Below are positions 9,617 through 16,645 of a stretch of 33,789 bases of DNA, piece by piece. The stretch covers positions 1 through 33,789 of the IMG/VR virus record IMGVR_UViG_3300025168_000315; one strand, 5' to 3'. The DNA comes from a virus. The notes below the pieces were generated by a model. The model saw only the letters and a list, made by a program, of their open reading frames with translations, made no database searches and was not told the origin of the DNA. Both the position numbers and the translations under genes were made by a program. Each line of letters opens with the position of its first letter. The first letter of the stretch is position 1.

Positions 9617-10049
9617 TTATATCGCCCTTCCCTTTTCTAACACTTATAGAATAAGACGAATCTGCTTGTAGGGATGGGATAACAATATCTTTATTTTCTT
9701 CTAAGTACTCTTTAAGGTTCTTAGTACTTATGCGTTGTTGGATAAGCCCCGCTGCATCATTCTCAATGGCGTACTTAAAAAACTCTCCCCAATTATTAGA
9801 AAAGTAACGTGTGCTAACTTTTCTATAGAAGGTTTCTCCACCCTGAGTCTTAACGCTTTTTACACCGTTAGAGACACAATGTTTATCCAACGCACTAGAT
9901 ATAGCCTCCATCTTAGAACCGAGTTCATCGTATTTCTCGTCAAACTCTTTCTTTATAGTGGCTCTTTTTTCCCGTATACGTATGTATACTTTAGCAAGCC
10001 TCGTCAGTTTATCTGGGGATAAAACATCCCCTTCAGTAGGTATAGTCAT
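9609..10049 (-). CDS. Gam-like coiled-coil protein (possible host-nuclease inhibitor)
   Basis: This encodes 146 residues with a strong Shine-Dalgarno (AAGGAG) before the ATG at 10049. Residues 12-58 form a long charged amphipathic helix. Next comes KTQGGETFYRKVSTRYF, a short beta region, then ISTKNLKEYLEENKDIVIPSLQADSSYSISVRK. This order (long helix pair, beta strands, a short K-x-x-L helix, a final strand) resembles Mu Gam-family proteins, which bind DNA ends and block RecBCD-type nucleases. The match is by architecture only. It is the first gene of the promoter-bounded unit that continues to the HTH and SSB genes, a fitting place for a DNA-protecting protein. Confidence 0.55.
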   Translation of the reverse strand: MTIPTEGDVLSPDKLTRLAKVYIRIREKRATIKKEFDEKYDELGSKMEAISSALDKHCVSNGVKSVKTQGGETFYRKVSTRYFSNNWGEFFKYAIENDAAGLIQQRISTKNLKEYLEENKDIVIPSLQADSSYSISVRKGKGDINE

Positions 10050-10064
10050 TTAGTTCTCCTTGCA

Positions 10065-10078
10065 CCAGTAACCACTGG
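10065..10078. promoter_or_regulatory. small dyad at the start of the SSB unit transcript
   Basis: CCAGT (10065-10069) and ACTGG (10074-10078) form a dyad with a 4-base centre. It sits just downstream of the predicted -10 box and upstream of the Gam-like ribosome-binding site, where an operator or leader hairpin would act. It is short, so chance is possible. Confidence 0.35.
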
Positions 10079-10086
10079 GAGATACG

Positions 10087-10115
10087 AATATACGTTACGT
10101 TATCTACTTAGTCAA
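10087..10115 (-). promoter_or_regulatory. sigma70-type promoter for the Gam-HTH-SSB unit
   Basis: On the - strand TTGACT (10110-10115) is separated by exactly 17 bases from TATATT (10087-10092). Transcription would start near 10080 and read into the Gam-like gene at 10049. The -35 box overlaps the last codons of the SNF2 gene, so the unit can be transcribed independently of the polymerase operon. Confidence 0.7.
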
Positions 10116-11643
10116 GTATTTCGTTATATAATTCTAGTATTTGTGAGTGTATATTTATTCTGTTATTTAAAAGTGAGTATATACGCTTCTCTACATCAGA
10201 ACCTTGCAATTGAACTACTGTACATTTGTGGTCTTGTCCCGCTCTATGGATTCTTGCGTTGGCTTGAGCGTAAGTTTCTAAACTACTAGTTGGCCCCCAC
10301 CACACAATTGTATTCGCTGCTGTTAGGGTTACCCCGTGAGCGGCAGACTGAGGTTGTACTACTAAAACCTTTGGATCTTCTTCCTCTTGAAACTTCTTGA
10401 ATATCTCTGTACGTCTAGTAGCTGGCACATCCCCCCGTATTATAGCGGTGGTTATTTTGTCTGCTTCTAGTTTCCCTACTATTATGTCTATCGTATGTCT
10501 GAAAGGTACAAACACTAATACCTTCTTACTAGACTCATCAATAACTTCTCTAAGAGCCTTGTACCTGTGCCTCATATCAAACTCTAGAGCTTCCCCATCG
10601 TCGGTATAGATTGCCCCTGCGGATACTTGTAGTAGTTTATTCATGTTAACTGCGGCATTGGGGGCGGTTATCTGGTTGTCCGTAGTCTGCATCACCATAT
10701 GGTTCTTTAACTGCGCGTAGTACTTCTTCTGTTGGCGAGTTAGTTCCACTTCTCGTTTGACATATACTATGTCCGGTAGGTCAAGGCACTGGTCTTTCGT
10801 GTACCGGATAGCAGGTTGTAGTATCCTATGTACGGTCTCTACCGCATCCTCTCTAGGAAACCACTTAAACTGGTTGATCCTAAGCATTACCATGTCACGG
10901 AAGGAACTAAAGAATTTAGGTACTAACTCTGGGTTTATTAGTTTAGCCAACCCATAAGCATCTAGGGGGGATTGCGCTGCGGGAGTACCTGTCATCATCC
11001 ATAACCAAGTATTTGAGGATACTAGTTTATTGAGTACCTTCCACCGTCTAGTCTGCACGTTTTTATAATGTGTAGCCTCATCGGCTATTATTAAATCAAA
11101 ACCTCCTTTGGCTATATCGTCAGCTACTATCTCTACCCCGTCATAGTTTATGATTACAAAGTCTGCGCCTTGATTGATTACTTTCCTACGTCTTTCAGAA
11201 GAACCATAAGCTATATCTACACTTCTGTGCATTGCAAAAGTAAAAAGGTCTGCTCTCCACGCACTATCCATGATAGATAGAGGGCATATAACTAATACTC
11301 TTTTCACCTTACCTTCTTTCATTAAGTAGTCACTTGCCCATATTGCAGATGCTGTCTTACCTGTACCCTGTTCGTTGAAACAGAAAGCGCGTTTGTTTAA
11401 CGTCAAGAATGCTGCGGTGTCTTTCTGGTGTTCAAATGGTTTATGCTTACCCGTCCACTTATACTTAGATAGTATAGGGGAGGGCACGTTTATATTTAGG
11501 TTCTTCAGTACGTGTACTTCGTCTAACCCCCAGTTAACAAGTACCTTGTTATCTACTAGCTCTTTGCTTTTAGGTATTACGTCTGTTACTTTTTTGGGGT
11601 TACGTAGTCTTAGTAGTACGGCTTTATCTTTGACTATCTGCAC
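10108..11643 (-). CDS. SNF2-family DNA helicase/translocase
   Basis: The 511-residue protein is a compact SNF2-type superfamily 2 ATPase. It has EQGTGKT (91-97) as Walker A, LIIADEATHYKN (184-195) as the Walker B/DEAx box with DEAT in place of DEAH, a TGTPA motif III, and ARIHRAGQ near 467-474 as the arginine-bearing motif VI. No accessory chromatin-type domains are present. Phage SNF2 proteins of this size are usually found in replication and recombination modules, and it lies between a nuclease-polymerase cluster and the SSB unit. The start is GTG, overlapping the TAG stop of the upstream basic protein by one base. Confidence 0.9.
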   Translation of the reverse strand: MQIVKDKAVLLRLRNPKKVTDVIPKSKELVDNKVLVNWGLDEVHVLKNLNINVPSPILSKYKWTGKHKPFEHQKDTAAFLTLNKRAFCFNEQGTGKTASAIWASDYLMKEGKVKRVLVICPLSIMDSAWRADLFTFAMHRSVDIAYGSSERRRKVINQGADFVIINYDGVEIVADDIAKGGFDLIIADEATHYKNVQTRRWKVLNKLVSSNTWLWMMTGTPAAQSPLDAYGLAKLINPELVPKFFSSFRDMVMLRINQFKWFPREDAVETVHRILQPAIRYTKDQCLDLPDIVYVKREVELTRQQKKYYAQLKNHMVMQTTDNQITAPNAAVNMNKLLQVSAGAIYTDDGEALEFDMRHRYKALREVIDESSKKVLVFVPFRHTIDIIVGKLEADKITTAIIRGDVPATRRTEIFKKFQEEEDPKVLVVQPQSAAHGVTLTAANTIVWWGPTSSLETYAQANARIHRAGQDHKCTVVQLQGSDVEKRIYSLLNNRINIHSQILELYNEILD

Positions 11644-11915
11644 TATTTCTTCTTCTTATAATTACGGCTACGGTTCTTACTCTTACTTTCTATACGTACA
11701 CCATCCTTGTTAGAACCACCCTTGCTTAAAGCTTTTTTGTGGCTTACATCTTTACCTTCTCGTTTATCAGCCTTACCATTCTTGTTCTTATCAGGGCTAT
11801 CCTTATCCATCTTACGTCTAGCTTTCTGACGTTCCATCCTATTACCGTGTTCCCCCCTTTCCTTCTGTTGCTTGTACTCTTTCTTATAAGGTCTTGGTTT
11901 CTTAGTATATGGCAT
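11643..11915 (-). CDS. small Lys/Arg-rich protein with HNH-like tail
   Basis: This encodes 90 residues, about a third of them lysine or arginine, so it is likely to bind nucleic acid. Residues 55-84 (GKDVSHKKALSKGGSNKDGVRIESKSKNRSR) follow the spacing of an HNH finger (D-V-x-H, K-G-G-S, then a strand and N-R), but several expected metal ligands are missing. It may be a shrunken HNH nuclease or a DNA-binding remnant of that fold. It overlaps both neighbours by one base, the ATG with the TAA of the nuclease gene upstream and the TAG with the GTG of the SNF2 gene. Confidence 0.65.
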   Translation of the reverse strand: MPYTKKPRPYKKEYKQQKERGEHGNRMERQKARRKMDKDSPDKNKNGKADKREGKDVSHKKALSKGGSNKDGVRIESKSKNRSRNYKKKK

Positions 11916-12586
11916 TAGTTTCTCCCGTTATGGGCGCAGTCTAAAACTGCACAATGATTTCTACATAGTCCACTAGGTTTTGCGTTCCACACATTGTTGT
12001 CGAAACAAGTCTGCATATCTGAAAATGCCTCCGTCCACGAATCCCAAAGAATGCTTTGGTCTTTTACAGAGTACTTTTCTTTTATCAACTCGTTACATAC
12101 TACAAAAAGTAGTCCTCCTTTTACTTCTTTAACTACTGGAAAGTGTTTGAATACAGCTAACGCCATAAGCTCTAACTGCCCCTTATCTGCGTAGCGTGTA
12201 GACTTCCCAGTTTTGTAATCTATAACCCACGCAAGGTGATTTTCTGTATCTAGTATAATTAGGTCTGCTATACCCCGCCACCAAACATCTTCAGAATCAA
12301 ACCCACAAGGTTCCAACTTTTCATTTAACCCCATTCTAAACTCGCACAGCTTGGCTCCCTTTATAGAGACTAGTGCATCCAATCCCTTACGAGTGTATTC
12401 AAATTCAGGGGGTAAAGGTGTAGCTTCTTTTACATAATTCTCAGCCGCCTCATGCATCTGCGTACCGTACCGCATAGCGTCTGTTTCCCCTTCTACGTAC
12501 TCCTTGAGTACTTTCATGTGGTAGAACTGCTTCGGGCATTGTTGGAAAGCTTTGAGCTTACTGAATGACCAAGGGGTTATACTCAT
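11915..12586 (-). CDS. Cas4/RecB-like PD-(D/E)XK exonuclease with probable Fe-S cluster
   Basis: The 223-residue protein shows the full PD-(D/E)XK nuclease pattern: H45, D108 in GIADLIIL, D123 and K125 in VIDYKTGKS, and Q137. C17 (QCPKQFY) together with C208, C212 and C217 at the C-terminus matches the split four-cysteine arrangement that holds a 4Fe-4S cluster in Cas4 and AddB-type nucleases. It probably resects DNA during phage recombination or replication. Its ATG overlaps the TGA of the polymerase gene by four bases (ATGA), so it is co-translated with the polymerase. Confidence 0.88.
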   Translation of the reverse strand: MSITPWSFSKLKAFQQCPKQFYHMKVLKEYVEGETDAMRYGTQMHEAAENYVKEATPLPPEFEYTRKGLDALVSIKGAKLCEFRMGLNEKLEPCGFDSEDVWWRGIADLIILDTENHLAWVIDYKTGKSTRYADKGQLELMALAVFKHFPVVKEVKGGLLFVVCNELIKEKYSVKDQSILWDSWTEAFSDMQTCFDNNVWNAKPSGLCRNHCAVLDCAHNGRN

Positions 12587-14409
12587 TCACATTCTCCGTA
12601 TCTTTTACCTATACCGGATTCACAATCCAGTGGTAGTCCTGTAGCCCAATCAGGTACCCACCGCATACTTTCCTCAACTGACAACTGTGCCTCTGAAACC
12701 TCTGTCTCGGGTACGCAGCATATAATTGAGTCGTGTACTGTCATCACGATATGGTACTTACGTCCTATTTTTAACATCTGCTCCCCGATTATACAACGCG
12801 CTAAAGCTTGGCAAACATTCTCTACTACCTTACCTCCGTATATGTTTGTCGGTCCTTTCCTAGTTTTGTAAGTGAACTGCACCCCTCTCTCGTTTTGTTC
12901 AAACTCTAGGTTTTCATACCGTAACAATAGTCTGGAAGGTAGTCTTATAGCCGTCTTTTTAGGTACTATTTCTATAACACCATCTAAACCAAACTTACCT
13001 TTGTTACCACGGGTAAATTCTGTAAGTACGTTCTGACCTTCTCTCCACAGTTGACCTATCTTCCAGTTGCTATCCCTATACACACTAATAACGCGCCTAG
13101 CTTCTTTCAAATCCATATCAAAACCAAAAGAAGCAAGTTGATCTTTAAATCTTACAGCCCCCATGCCATAGCCAGCACCAAGGATAGTAGTCTTACCGAC
13201 GAACCGTTGATCTTTAGTGATGTCTTCTTCAGAGACATTATATATTTTAGATGCCATCTGTTTGTACACATCCTTACCCGCAGCAAACGCTTCAGTAAGG
13301 TCATCTTGCCCTGCAAGCCAAGCCAACACCCGCGCTTCGATCTGAGAGGAGTCACAATCAATCAGCGTATACCCTTTCGGAGCTAAGATACTGTTCTTTA
13401 GTTTCTTCCCATTGTCCCCCCTACTAGGTAGGTTCTGTAGGTTGATCTTGTCTGAACCACCCCACCTACCTGTGTGTGCAGCGTAGTATCTTATAGGTAC
13501 AGGGAGTGTTCCACGTTTGGCTATATCAATAAACCGCTGTGCTCTTGTCTCCTCCAAGGTACTCTTGTTACCTAACCTTGCTGCTACTAAAGCTTGTACC
13601 CTCTCATCATCGTGACACTCTAGTTCCTTTAATCCTTCGTCGGTCTTCGCAAAAGCAAACGCTTTCTTGCCCGTAGTAAGACTTATCTTTGTAGGAGGTA
13701 CTACTCCCACACCTTCAAGAAGTTCCGCAAACTTAGCGTTACTCATCAAGGCTTTCTTGGTAGCGTTAACTTTAGATAGTAGGTCATCTTTCCTAAACTT
13801 TACATTGTCTAAGTGAAACTCTAATAACCCTAAATCTAGTTCTAGTATAGGGTCTAGGAACATACGTAAAGTTATATCTATTATCTTTAACTCTTGTTTA
13901 GGGAATCCTTTACCCATCTTGCTAAACAATCTATACGCTAACTCTACATCGTTGATGCAGTAGTCCCCGTAACGGCTAAGTTCTTCGTCGGTGAAGTCTT
14001 TTCTATATTTACCTTTAGCAGCGACAACTTCAGTACCTTTCTTACCTAACCCATACCGTTCTGTTAATGCATTAAGCGATGCCTTAGCGTTTACTCCGTG
14101 TATAGCCCTAGCCATACACAAGGTGTCTGCCCATACTTTAGGGTTTATACCAAACAACCAATTAAGTATGGCACCGTCGAACATGGTGTTATGTGCTACC
14201 ACCATGCTGTTCCCCCAATCAAAAGTATCTAGGTATCGTTGGAATTGTTTATGTGTACCACTGGCCCATTCTGTAGGGCCGTTGTTAACTTTTATAGCGA
14301 CCCCTATAACTTCAAATCTACTATCTCTAACGTACTCTTCTGTAGTCATCTTAGACAGTGAAAAGTCTTGGTCGTAATACGTTTCAAAGTCTACTGTTAT
14401 CAAGTCCAT
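12583..14409 (-). CDS. family A DNA polymerase with 3'-5' exonuclease
   Basis: The 608-residue replicative polymerase has the proofreading domain at the N-terminus (D7 and E9 in VDFET, D78 in NTMFDG, Y150 and D154 in YCIND). Palm motif A is DCDSSQIEAR (351-360), motif B is R402 to Y414 (RFVGKTTILGAGYG), and motif C is H559-D560-S561. The residue equivalent to E. coli Pol I Phe762 is leucine (L410); in marine phages Leu762 has been linked to slower or lysogeny-capable lifestyles. Motif C reads HDS instead of the textbook HDE. There is no 5'-3' exonuclease domain, as expected for phage PolA. The gene overlaps the nuclease gene downstream by 4 bases. Confidence 0.95.
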   Translation of the reverse strand: MDLITVDFETYYDQDFSLSKMTTEEYVRDSRFEVIGVAIKVNNGPTEWASGTHKQFQRYLDTFDWGNSMVVAHNTMFDGAILNWLFGINPKVWADTLCMARAIHGVNAKASLNALTERYGLGKKGTEVVAAKGKYRKDFTDEELSRYGDYCINDVELAYRLFSKMGKGFPKQELKIIDITLRMFLDPILELDLGLLEFHLDNVKFRKDDLLSKVNATKKALMSNAKFAELLEGVGVVPPTKISLTTGKKAFAFAKTDEGLKELECHDDERVQALVAARLGNKSTLEETRAQRFIDIAKRGTLPVPIRYYAAHTGRWGGSDKINLQNLPSRGDNGKKLKNSILAPKGYTLIDCDSSQIEARVLAWLAGQDDLTEAFAAGKDVYKQMASKIYNVSEEDITKDQRFVGKTTILGAGYGMGAVRFKDQLASFGFDMDLKEARRVISVYRDSNWKIGQLWREGQNVLTEFTRGNKGKFGLDGVIEIVPKKTAIRLPSRLLLRYENLEFEQNERGVQFTYKTRKGPTNIYGGKVVENVCQALARCIIGEQMLKIGRKYHIVMTVHDSIICCVPETEVSEAQLSVEESMRWVPDWATGLPLDCESGIGKRYGECE

Positions 14410-14648
14410 TACAGGTTCCGCTCTTTGGATAGCCTTTTAATTTCAGCTTCAATATAGAATTTAATCTTCTTAGCATCTCGCAGCGCATCGCTATGTGAGG
14501 CTTGCCCTTTCCTGTAGATGGTCCTGAATATTTCACCATCTTGGGCATTCATATTCTTATGTGAGATAAGGTCTTGAAGTTCTACCGCGCCCTCTGGTAG
14601 CTGATAATATACTGCGGTAGAGCCGTCTGACCTACTTGGATCACTCAT
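14409..14648 (-). CDS. DUF3310-like small protein
   Basis: This encodes 79 residues. It follows the DUF3310 (SaV-like) plan: an aromatic start (YYQLPEGAVELQDLI), then a segment ending in FRTIYRKGQ, then a final helix DALRDAKKIKFYIEAEIKRL. Such proteins are very common in phage replication regions and have no proven reaction, although some are annotated as nucleotide-kinase-like. The stop overlaps the polymerase ATG by one base and the start overlaps the upstream gene by 8 bases. Confidence 0.7.
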   Translation of the reverse strand: MSDPSRSDGSTAVYYQLPEGAVELQDLISHKNMNAQDGEIFRTIYRKGQASHSDALRDAKKIKFYIEAEIKRLSKERNL

Positions 14649-15045
14649 CGTTTGCCTCTTTGGTATTTAAATTATTGACTAAAGTCGCTATGCCGGTGAC
14701 TTCTTCTTCGATTGACCTAGAATGATGGTGAAGGTATCTAGCTGACTTCCTCCCCTTTGGTTTAACACGACCTAAGTTGTTGTTCCCCGTACCATACTTA
14801 TCGTTCCTCCTAGACTCTCCTGCTATTTCCAATGTGCGTAAATAGTGTCCGGTCATAGGCTCGTCACGTAGCCAGTGGTAGTCCTCAAGTGTGTAATCAG
14901 GGGCTATAATGTCTACCATCTCTTCCATATCATAGATACCCCAACGTACCTGCGAATCGGGTATGGGTTTACCTAAGAGTTTCCAATCAGGTTTCTCAAA
15001 GTCCAACTCCTGTAGGCTTGGCTCTCTCATTTTATTCGGCCCCAT
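14641..15045 (-). CDS. unknown hydrophilic phage protein
   Basis: This encodes 134 residues with a strong ribosome-binding site (AGGAG) before the ATG at 15045. The sequence is hydrophilic with an aromatic central part (VRWGIYDMEEMVDIIAPDY, then YHWLRDEPMTGHYLRTLEIAG), a basic patch and an H-rich RYLHHHSRS segment at about 104-112. No known motif, membrane segment or signal peptide is evident. It is tightly coupled to the DUF3310-like gene (8-base overlap), so it belongs to the replication operon, but I do not recognise it. Confidence 0.7.
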   Translation of the reverse strand: MGPNKMREPSLQELDFEKPDWKLLGKPIPDSQVRWGIYDMEEMVDIIAPDYTLEDYHWLRDEPMTGHYLRTLEIAGESRRNDKYGTGNNNLGRVKPKGRKSARYLHHHSRSIEEEVTGIATLVNNLNTKEANDE

Positions 15046-15073
15046 TAATATCTCCTAACGCGATGCAATCAAT

Positions 15074-15184
15074 TTATTTCTTCCGTTGTTTGTCGCGAAT
15101 GATGGTAAATACTGCGCCACTGACGATTATTACTATCGTTCCACAAAGCACCGTGAGCAGATGCGTAATCTCAGGCTCGGTCAT
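15074..15184 (-). CDS. 36-residue single-pass membrane protein
   Basis: The start ATG at 15184 follows the VRR-NUC stop by three bases and has GGAG nine bases upstream. The product is MTEPEITHLLTVLCGT, then a strongly hydrophobic run (IVIIVSGAVFTII), then a basic tail (RDKQRKK), giving one transmembrane helix with a positive C-terminal end that should face the cytoplasm. It exactly fills the gap between two real genes. Small proteins of this shape in phages can be lysis-associated or membrane anchors, but nothing here proves a role. Confidence 0.7.
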   Translation of the reverse strand: MTEPEITHLLTVLCGTIVIIVSGAVFTIIRDKQRKK

Positions 15185-15187
15185 TCT

Positions 15188-15511
15188 CTACACTCCGAAA
15201 TCTAAGTTAAGTTGTGTTTCGAACCTACCGGCAACTAACTCTGTTACCTGATGTACATTTTTCTCATCAATGACGAGAGCAATGCCACCTGCCATAGTAA
15301 TCTCTCGTAGGTTCTTTTCCTGCAGTGCGGTAGGTTTGTTCTTCCCTGCTTTGCACTCGATGCCAAAGAACTTACTACCCATGCACCCTACGATGTCGGG
15401 TACGCCTGACTTACCATACCCACCTGTAGCGGGAAAGAAGTAGTACGCACCCATAGCTTTCAACTGCTCAACTACTTTCTTCTTGACCTTCGCTTCCGGT
15501 GTCATCGCCAT
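15188..15511 (-). CDS. VRR-NUC domain nuclease
   Basis: This encodes 107 residues from the ATG at 15511, chosen because GAGGAG lies six bases before it; the frame is open further upstream but that part overlaps another small gene. Features are GGYGKSGVPD (30-39) with D39, then FFGIECKAG (48-56) with E52 and K54, then Q64, the typical PD-(E)xK core of stand-alone VRR-NUC proteins such as those in many phages. These act as structure-specific nucleases on DNA ends or Holliday-type junctions. It sits between a thermonuclease-linked small gene and the membrane-protein gene, all in one operon. Confidence 0.88.
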   Translation of the reverse strand: MAMTPEAKVKKKVVEQLKAMGAYYFFPATGGYGKSGVPDIVGCMGSKFFGIECKAGKNKPTALQEKNLREITMAGGIALVIDEKNVHQVTELVAGRFETQLNLDFGV

Positions 15512-15614
15512 ACGTGTCTCCTCGAAACTGTTGTAGCGTGTATAGAATTTCCTCCAACAAGATACGGTCATTCTCATTGTCTGTGTCCATGTCTACTGTA
15601 AGTCTAATTTTCAT
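15468..15614 (-). CDS. 48-residue acidic small protein overlapping two genes
   Basis: The ATG at 15614 overlaps the TGA stop of the thermonuclease by four bases (ATGA), the same coupling used elsewhere in this operon, and the frame ends inside the VRR-NUC gene (44-base overlap). The product (MKIRLTVDMDTDNENDRILL, then EEILYTLQQFRGDTYGDD) is acidic and has a plausible beta-alpha start. Without it there would be an unexplained 99-base gap. Function unknown; the long overlap makes this a moderate call. Confidence 0.55.
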   Translation of the reverse strand: MKIRLTVDMDTDNENDRILLEEILYTLQQFRGDTYGDDTGSEGQEESS

Positions 15615-16042
15615 TCCCCAAATGCCTTGCGCTTGCCACCGTCATAGGCGTGGGCGTGACCTTCATCTATTAGCTGCTGGTTAATATCGGTGTCCCCATT
15701 GAACAATGTACCTAGCCAACGTCCGTACTTACCTTTACCTGATAGACATACACTAATAGGTACCTCTACTAGCTCTACTAACCGCTTCTTTGCAGCCAGA
15801 CCTAACTTCTTTTCAGCAAGGTCTTTCGTGCGGGACTCCCATGCGTTTATCCCTTCCATGCGTATACGTAAGTCAGCCAACAACCCAAGGTCTACCGGAA
15901 GCACTTTAATACGTACATCTATGGTATCCCCATCGACTACTTTGAGTACCTCATCTACCTTAAAGCAGGGGGGAGTTGCGTTGGCGTTTGTAAATGGACT
16001 CCACAAAAGTATTGCGCTCAGTGCTATTGTTATCTTGTTCAT
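15611..16042 (-). CDS. secreted thermonuclease-like (SNase) nuclease
   Basis: The 143-residue protein starts at the ATG at 16042, which has AAGGA nine bases upstream and begins a signal peptide (MNKITIALSAILLW, ending near NANA). The mature part has the staphylococcal nuclease pattern: VVDGDT (35-40), an R61-containing strand, E69 in NAWE, and R108 in KYGRWLG. The position that is usually a calcium-binding aspartate is asparagine (N66), a variation also seen in some relatives. An exported nuclease could act in the periplasm, for example on extracellular or incoming DNA. It overlaps the preceding small gene by 83 bases and the next one by 4. Confidence 0.85.
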   Translation of the reverse strand: MNKITIALSAILLWSPFTNANATPPCFKVDEVLKVVDGDTIDVRIKVLPVDLGLLADLRIRMEGINAWESRTKDLAEKKLGLAAKKRLVELVEVPISVCLSGKGKYGRWLGTLFNGDTDINQQLIDEGHAHAYDGGKRKAFGE

Positions 16043-16139
16043 TGCTTTTCCTTGTAGGTGATTTAAGGGTATCGTTGAGAACAACGACCCGCTGGTCATT
16101 ACGGTATTCAACCGTAAAGTATTCTTTGTATTCTGCCAT
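15960..16139 (-). CDS. 59-residue hydrophilic protein overlapping the nuclease start
   Basis: The ATG at 16139 has GAGGAT upstream with good spacing, and the gene follows another small gene by 58 bases. The product begins MAEYKEYFTVEYRNDQRVVV, a likely beta hairpin, and ends in a basic, disordered-looking tail that is encoded across the signal-peptide region of the thermonuclease in another frame. The first 30 residues look more protein-like than the rest. A copy of the repeated element ACTTCGTGCTAC lies 13 bases before the start. Confidence 0.5.
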   Translation of the reverse strand: MAEYKEYFTVEYRNDQRVVVLNDTLKSPTRKSNEQDNNSTERNTFVESIYKRQRNSPLL

Positions 16140-16194
16140 TTTTAGATCCTCACTTCGTGCTACGAAACTGTTGTTTACTTCAAGTAGAGAACTG

Positions 16195-16209
16195 GTTTCA
16201 ACTTGAAAC
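16195..16209. promoter_or_regulatory. perfect 15-bp palindrome GTTTCAACTTGAAAC
   Basis: Seven-base arms surround a single central C. It overlaps the stop codon of the 68-residue gene and lies about 55 bases before the next gene. Related half-sites (TTTCAACTGGAAA, TCTCAGTTGAAG, TTTCACTTGGAG) adjoin several copies of the 19-bp GTTAGGGAC palindrome, so it may be a second operator type or part of a composite element. Confidence 0.5.
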
Positions 16210-16404
16210 ACGGGTATCGGGAGCAGCCGCGCTCAAATTTATATCCTCTGCTATGGCACGTTTCATAGCTGGCGGTGTGCCCTTAGTTAGTAGAACTATA
16301 TCTTTAGCTCTGCATTTAACCGAATGTAGTTTCTCTCCCTTATCGTGAAACTTAACACCACCTAACATATCGTCGGTAAAGGTCTGTATAGTTAATTGTT
16401 CCAT
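16198..16404 (-). CDS. small unknown protein behind a palindromic operator
   Basis: This encodes 68 residues with AGGA seven bases before the ATG at 16404. The product (MEQLTIQTFTDDMLGG, then KFHDKGEKLHSVKCRAKDIVLL) is soluble and looks like a short beta-rich domain followed by a helix (PPAMKRAIAEDI) and a loose tail. It is the first gene after a 241-base gap that contains a 19-bp palindrome 29 bases before its start, so it is probably the first cistron of a regulated transcript that runs on into the nuclease genes. No family recognised. Confidence 0.65.
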   Translation of the reverse strand: MEQLTIQTFTDDMLGGVKFHDKGEKLHSVKCRAKDIVLLTKGTPPAMKRAIAEDINLSAAAPDTRVSS

Positions 16405-16433
16405 TGGTAGTCCTGTGTAATTTTAGTTTTGAA

Positions 16434-16452
16434 GTTAGGGACGGTCCCTAAC
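16434..16452. promoter_or_regulatory. 19-bp palindrome, operator copy 1
   Basis: GTTAGGGACGGTCCCTAAC has perfect 9-base arms around one central base. It ends 29 bases before the ATG at 16404. The flanks (on the - strand ACTTGGA before and TTCAAAACTA after) are shared with the other - strand copies. It could be a repressor site or, in RNA, a leader hairpin with an 8-bp stem. Confidence 0.7.
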
Positions 16453-16517
16453 TCCAAGTAAGTAGTTGTGGTGGATGATGGTATTGGTACCATTTTATGG
16501 GGAAATAGTTAAACCCT

Positions 16518-16635
16518 GACTAGCAGTACACGGCATACCACCTTTGGTATCGAAGCCACCACTCTCCGATTAGGAACGCTAGTCTATCAGTGGTGCGCTG
16601 TATCACTTCCAGTGACTACTAATGCGCTTATAGAC
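16518..16635. other. structured intergenic region with competing inverted repeats
   Basis: The gap between two - strand genes holds nested inverted repeats. GACTAGC (16518-16524) pairs with GCTAGTC (16578-16584), enclosing GGC-ATACC (16532-16539) with GGTAT-CGAA-GCC (16546-16557). Overlapping it, GTCTAT (16582-16587) pairs with ATAGAC (16630-16635), enclosing GCGC/GCGC and TCACT/AGTGA. The two outer stems share three bases and cannot form together, which could make a switch. I could not fit a tRNA. A non-coding RNA, attenuator or processing site is possible; no reading frame of quality covers it. Confidence 0.45.
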
Positions 16636-16645
16636 CCCACTTGGC

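Noticed and set aside
16518-16639. tRNA gene, suggested by a 7-bp end stem and a CCA
   Set aside because: No T-arm or anticodon arm could be fitted and the lengths (58 and 67 bases) are wrong.
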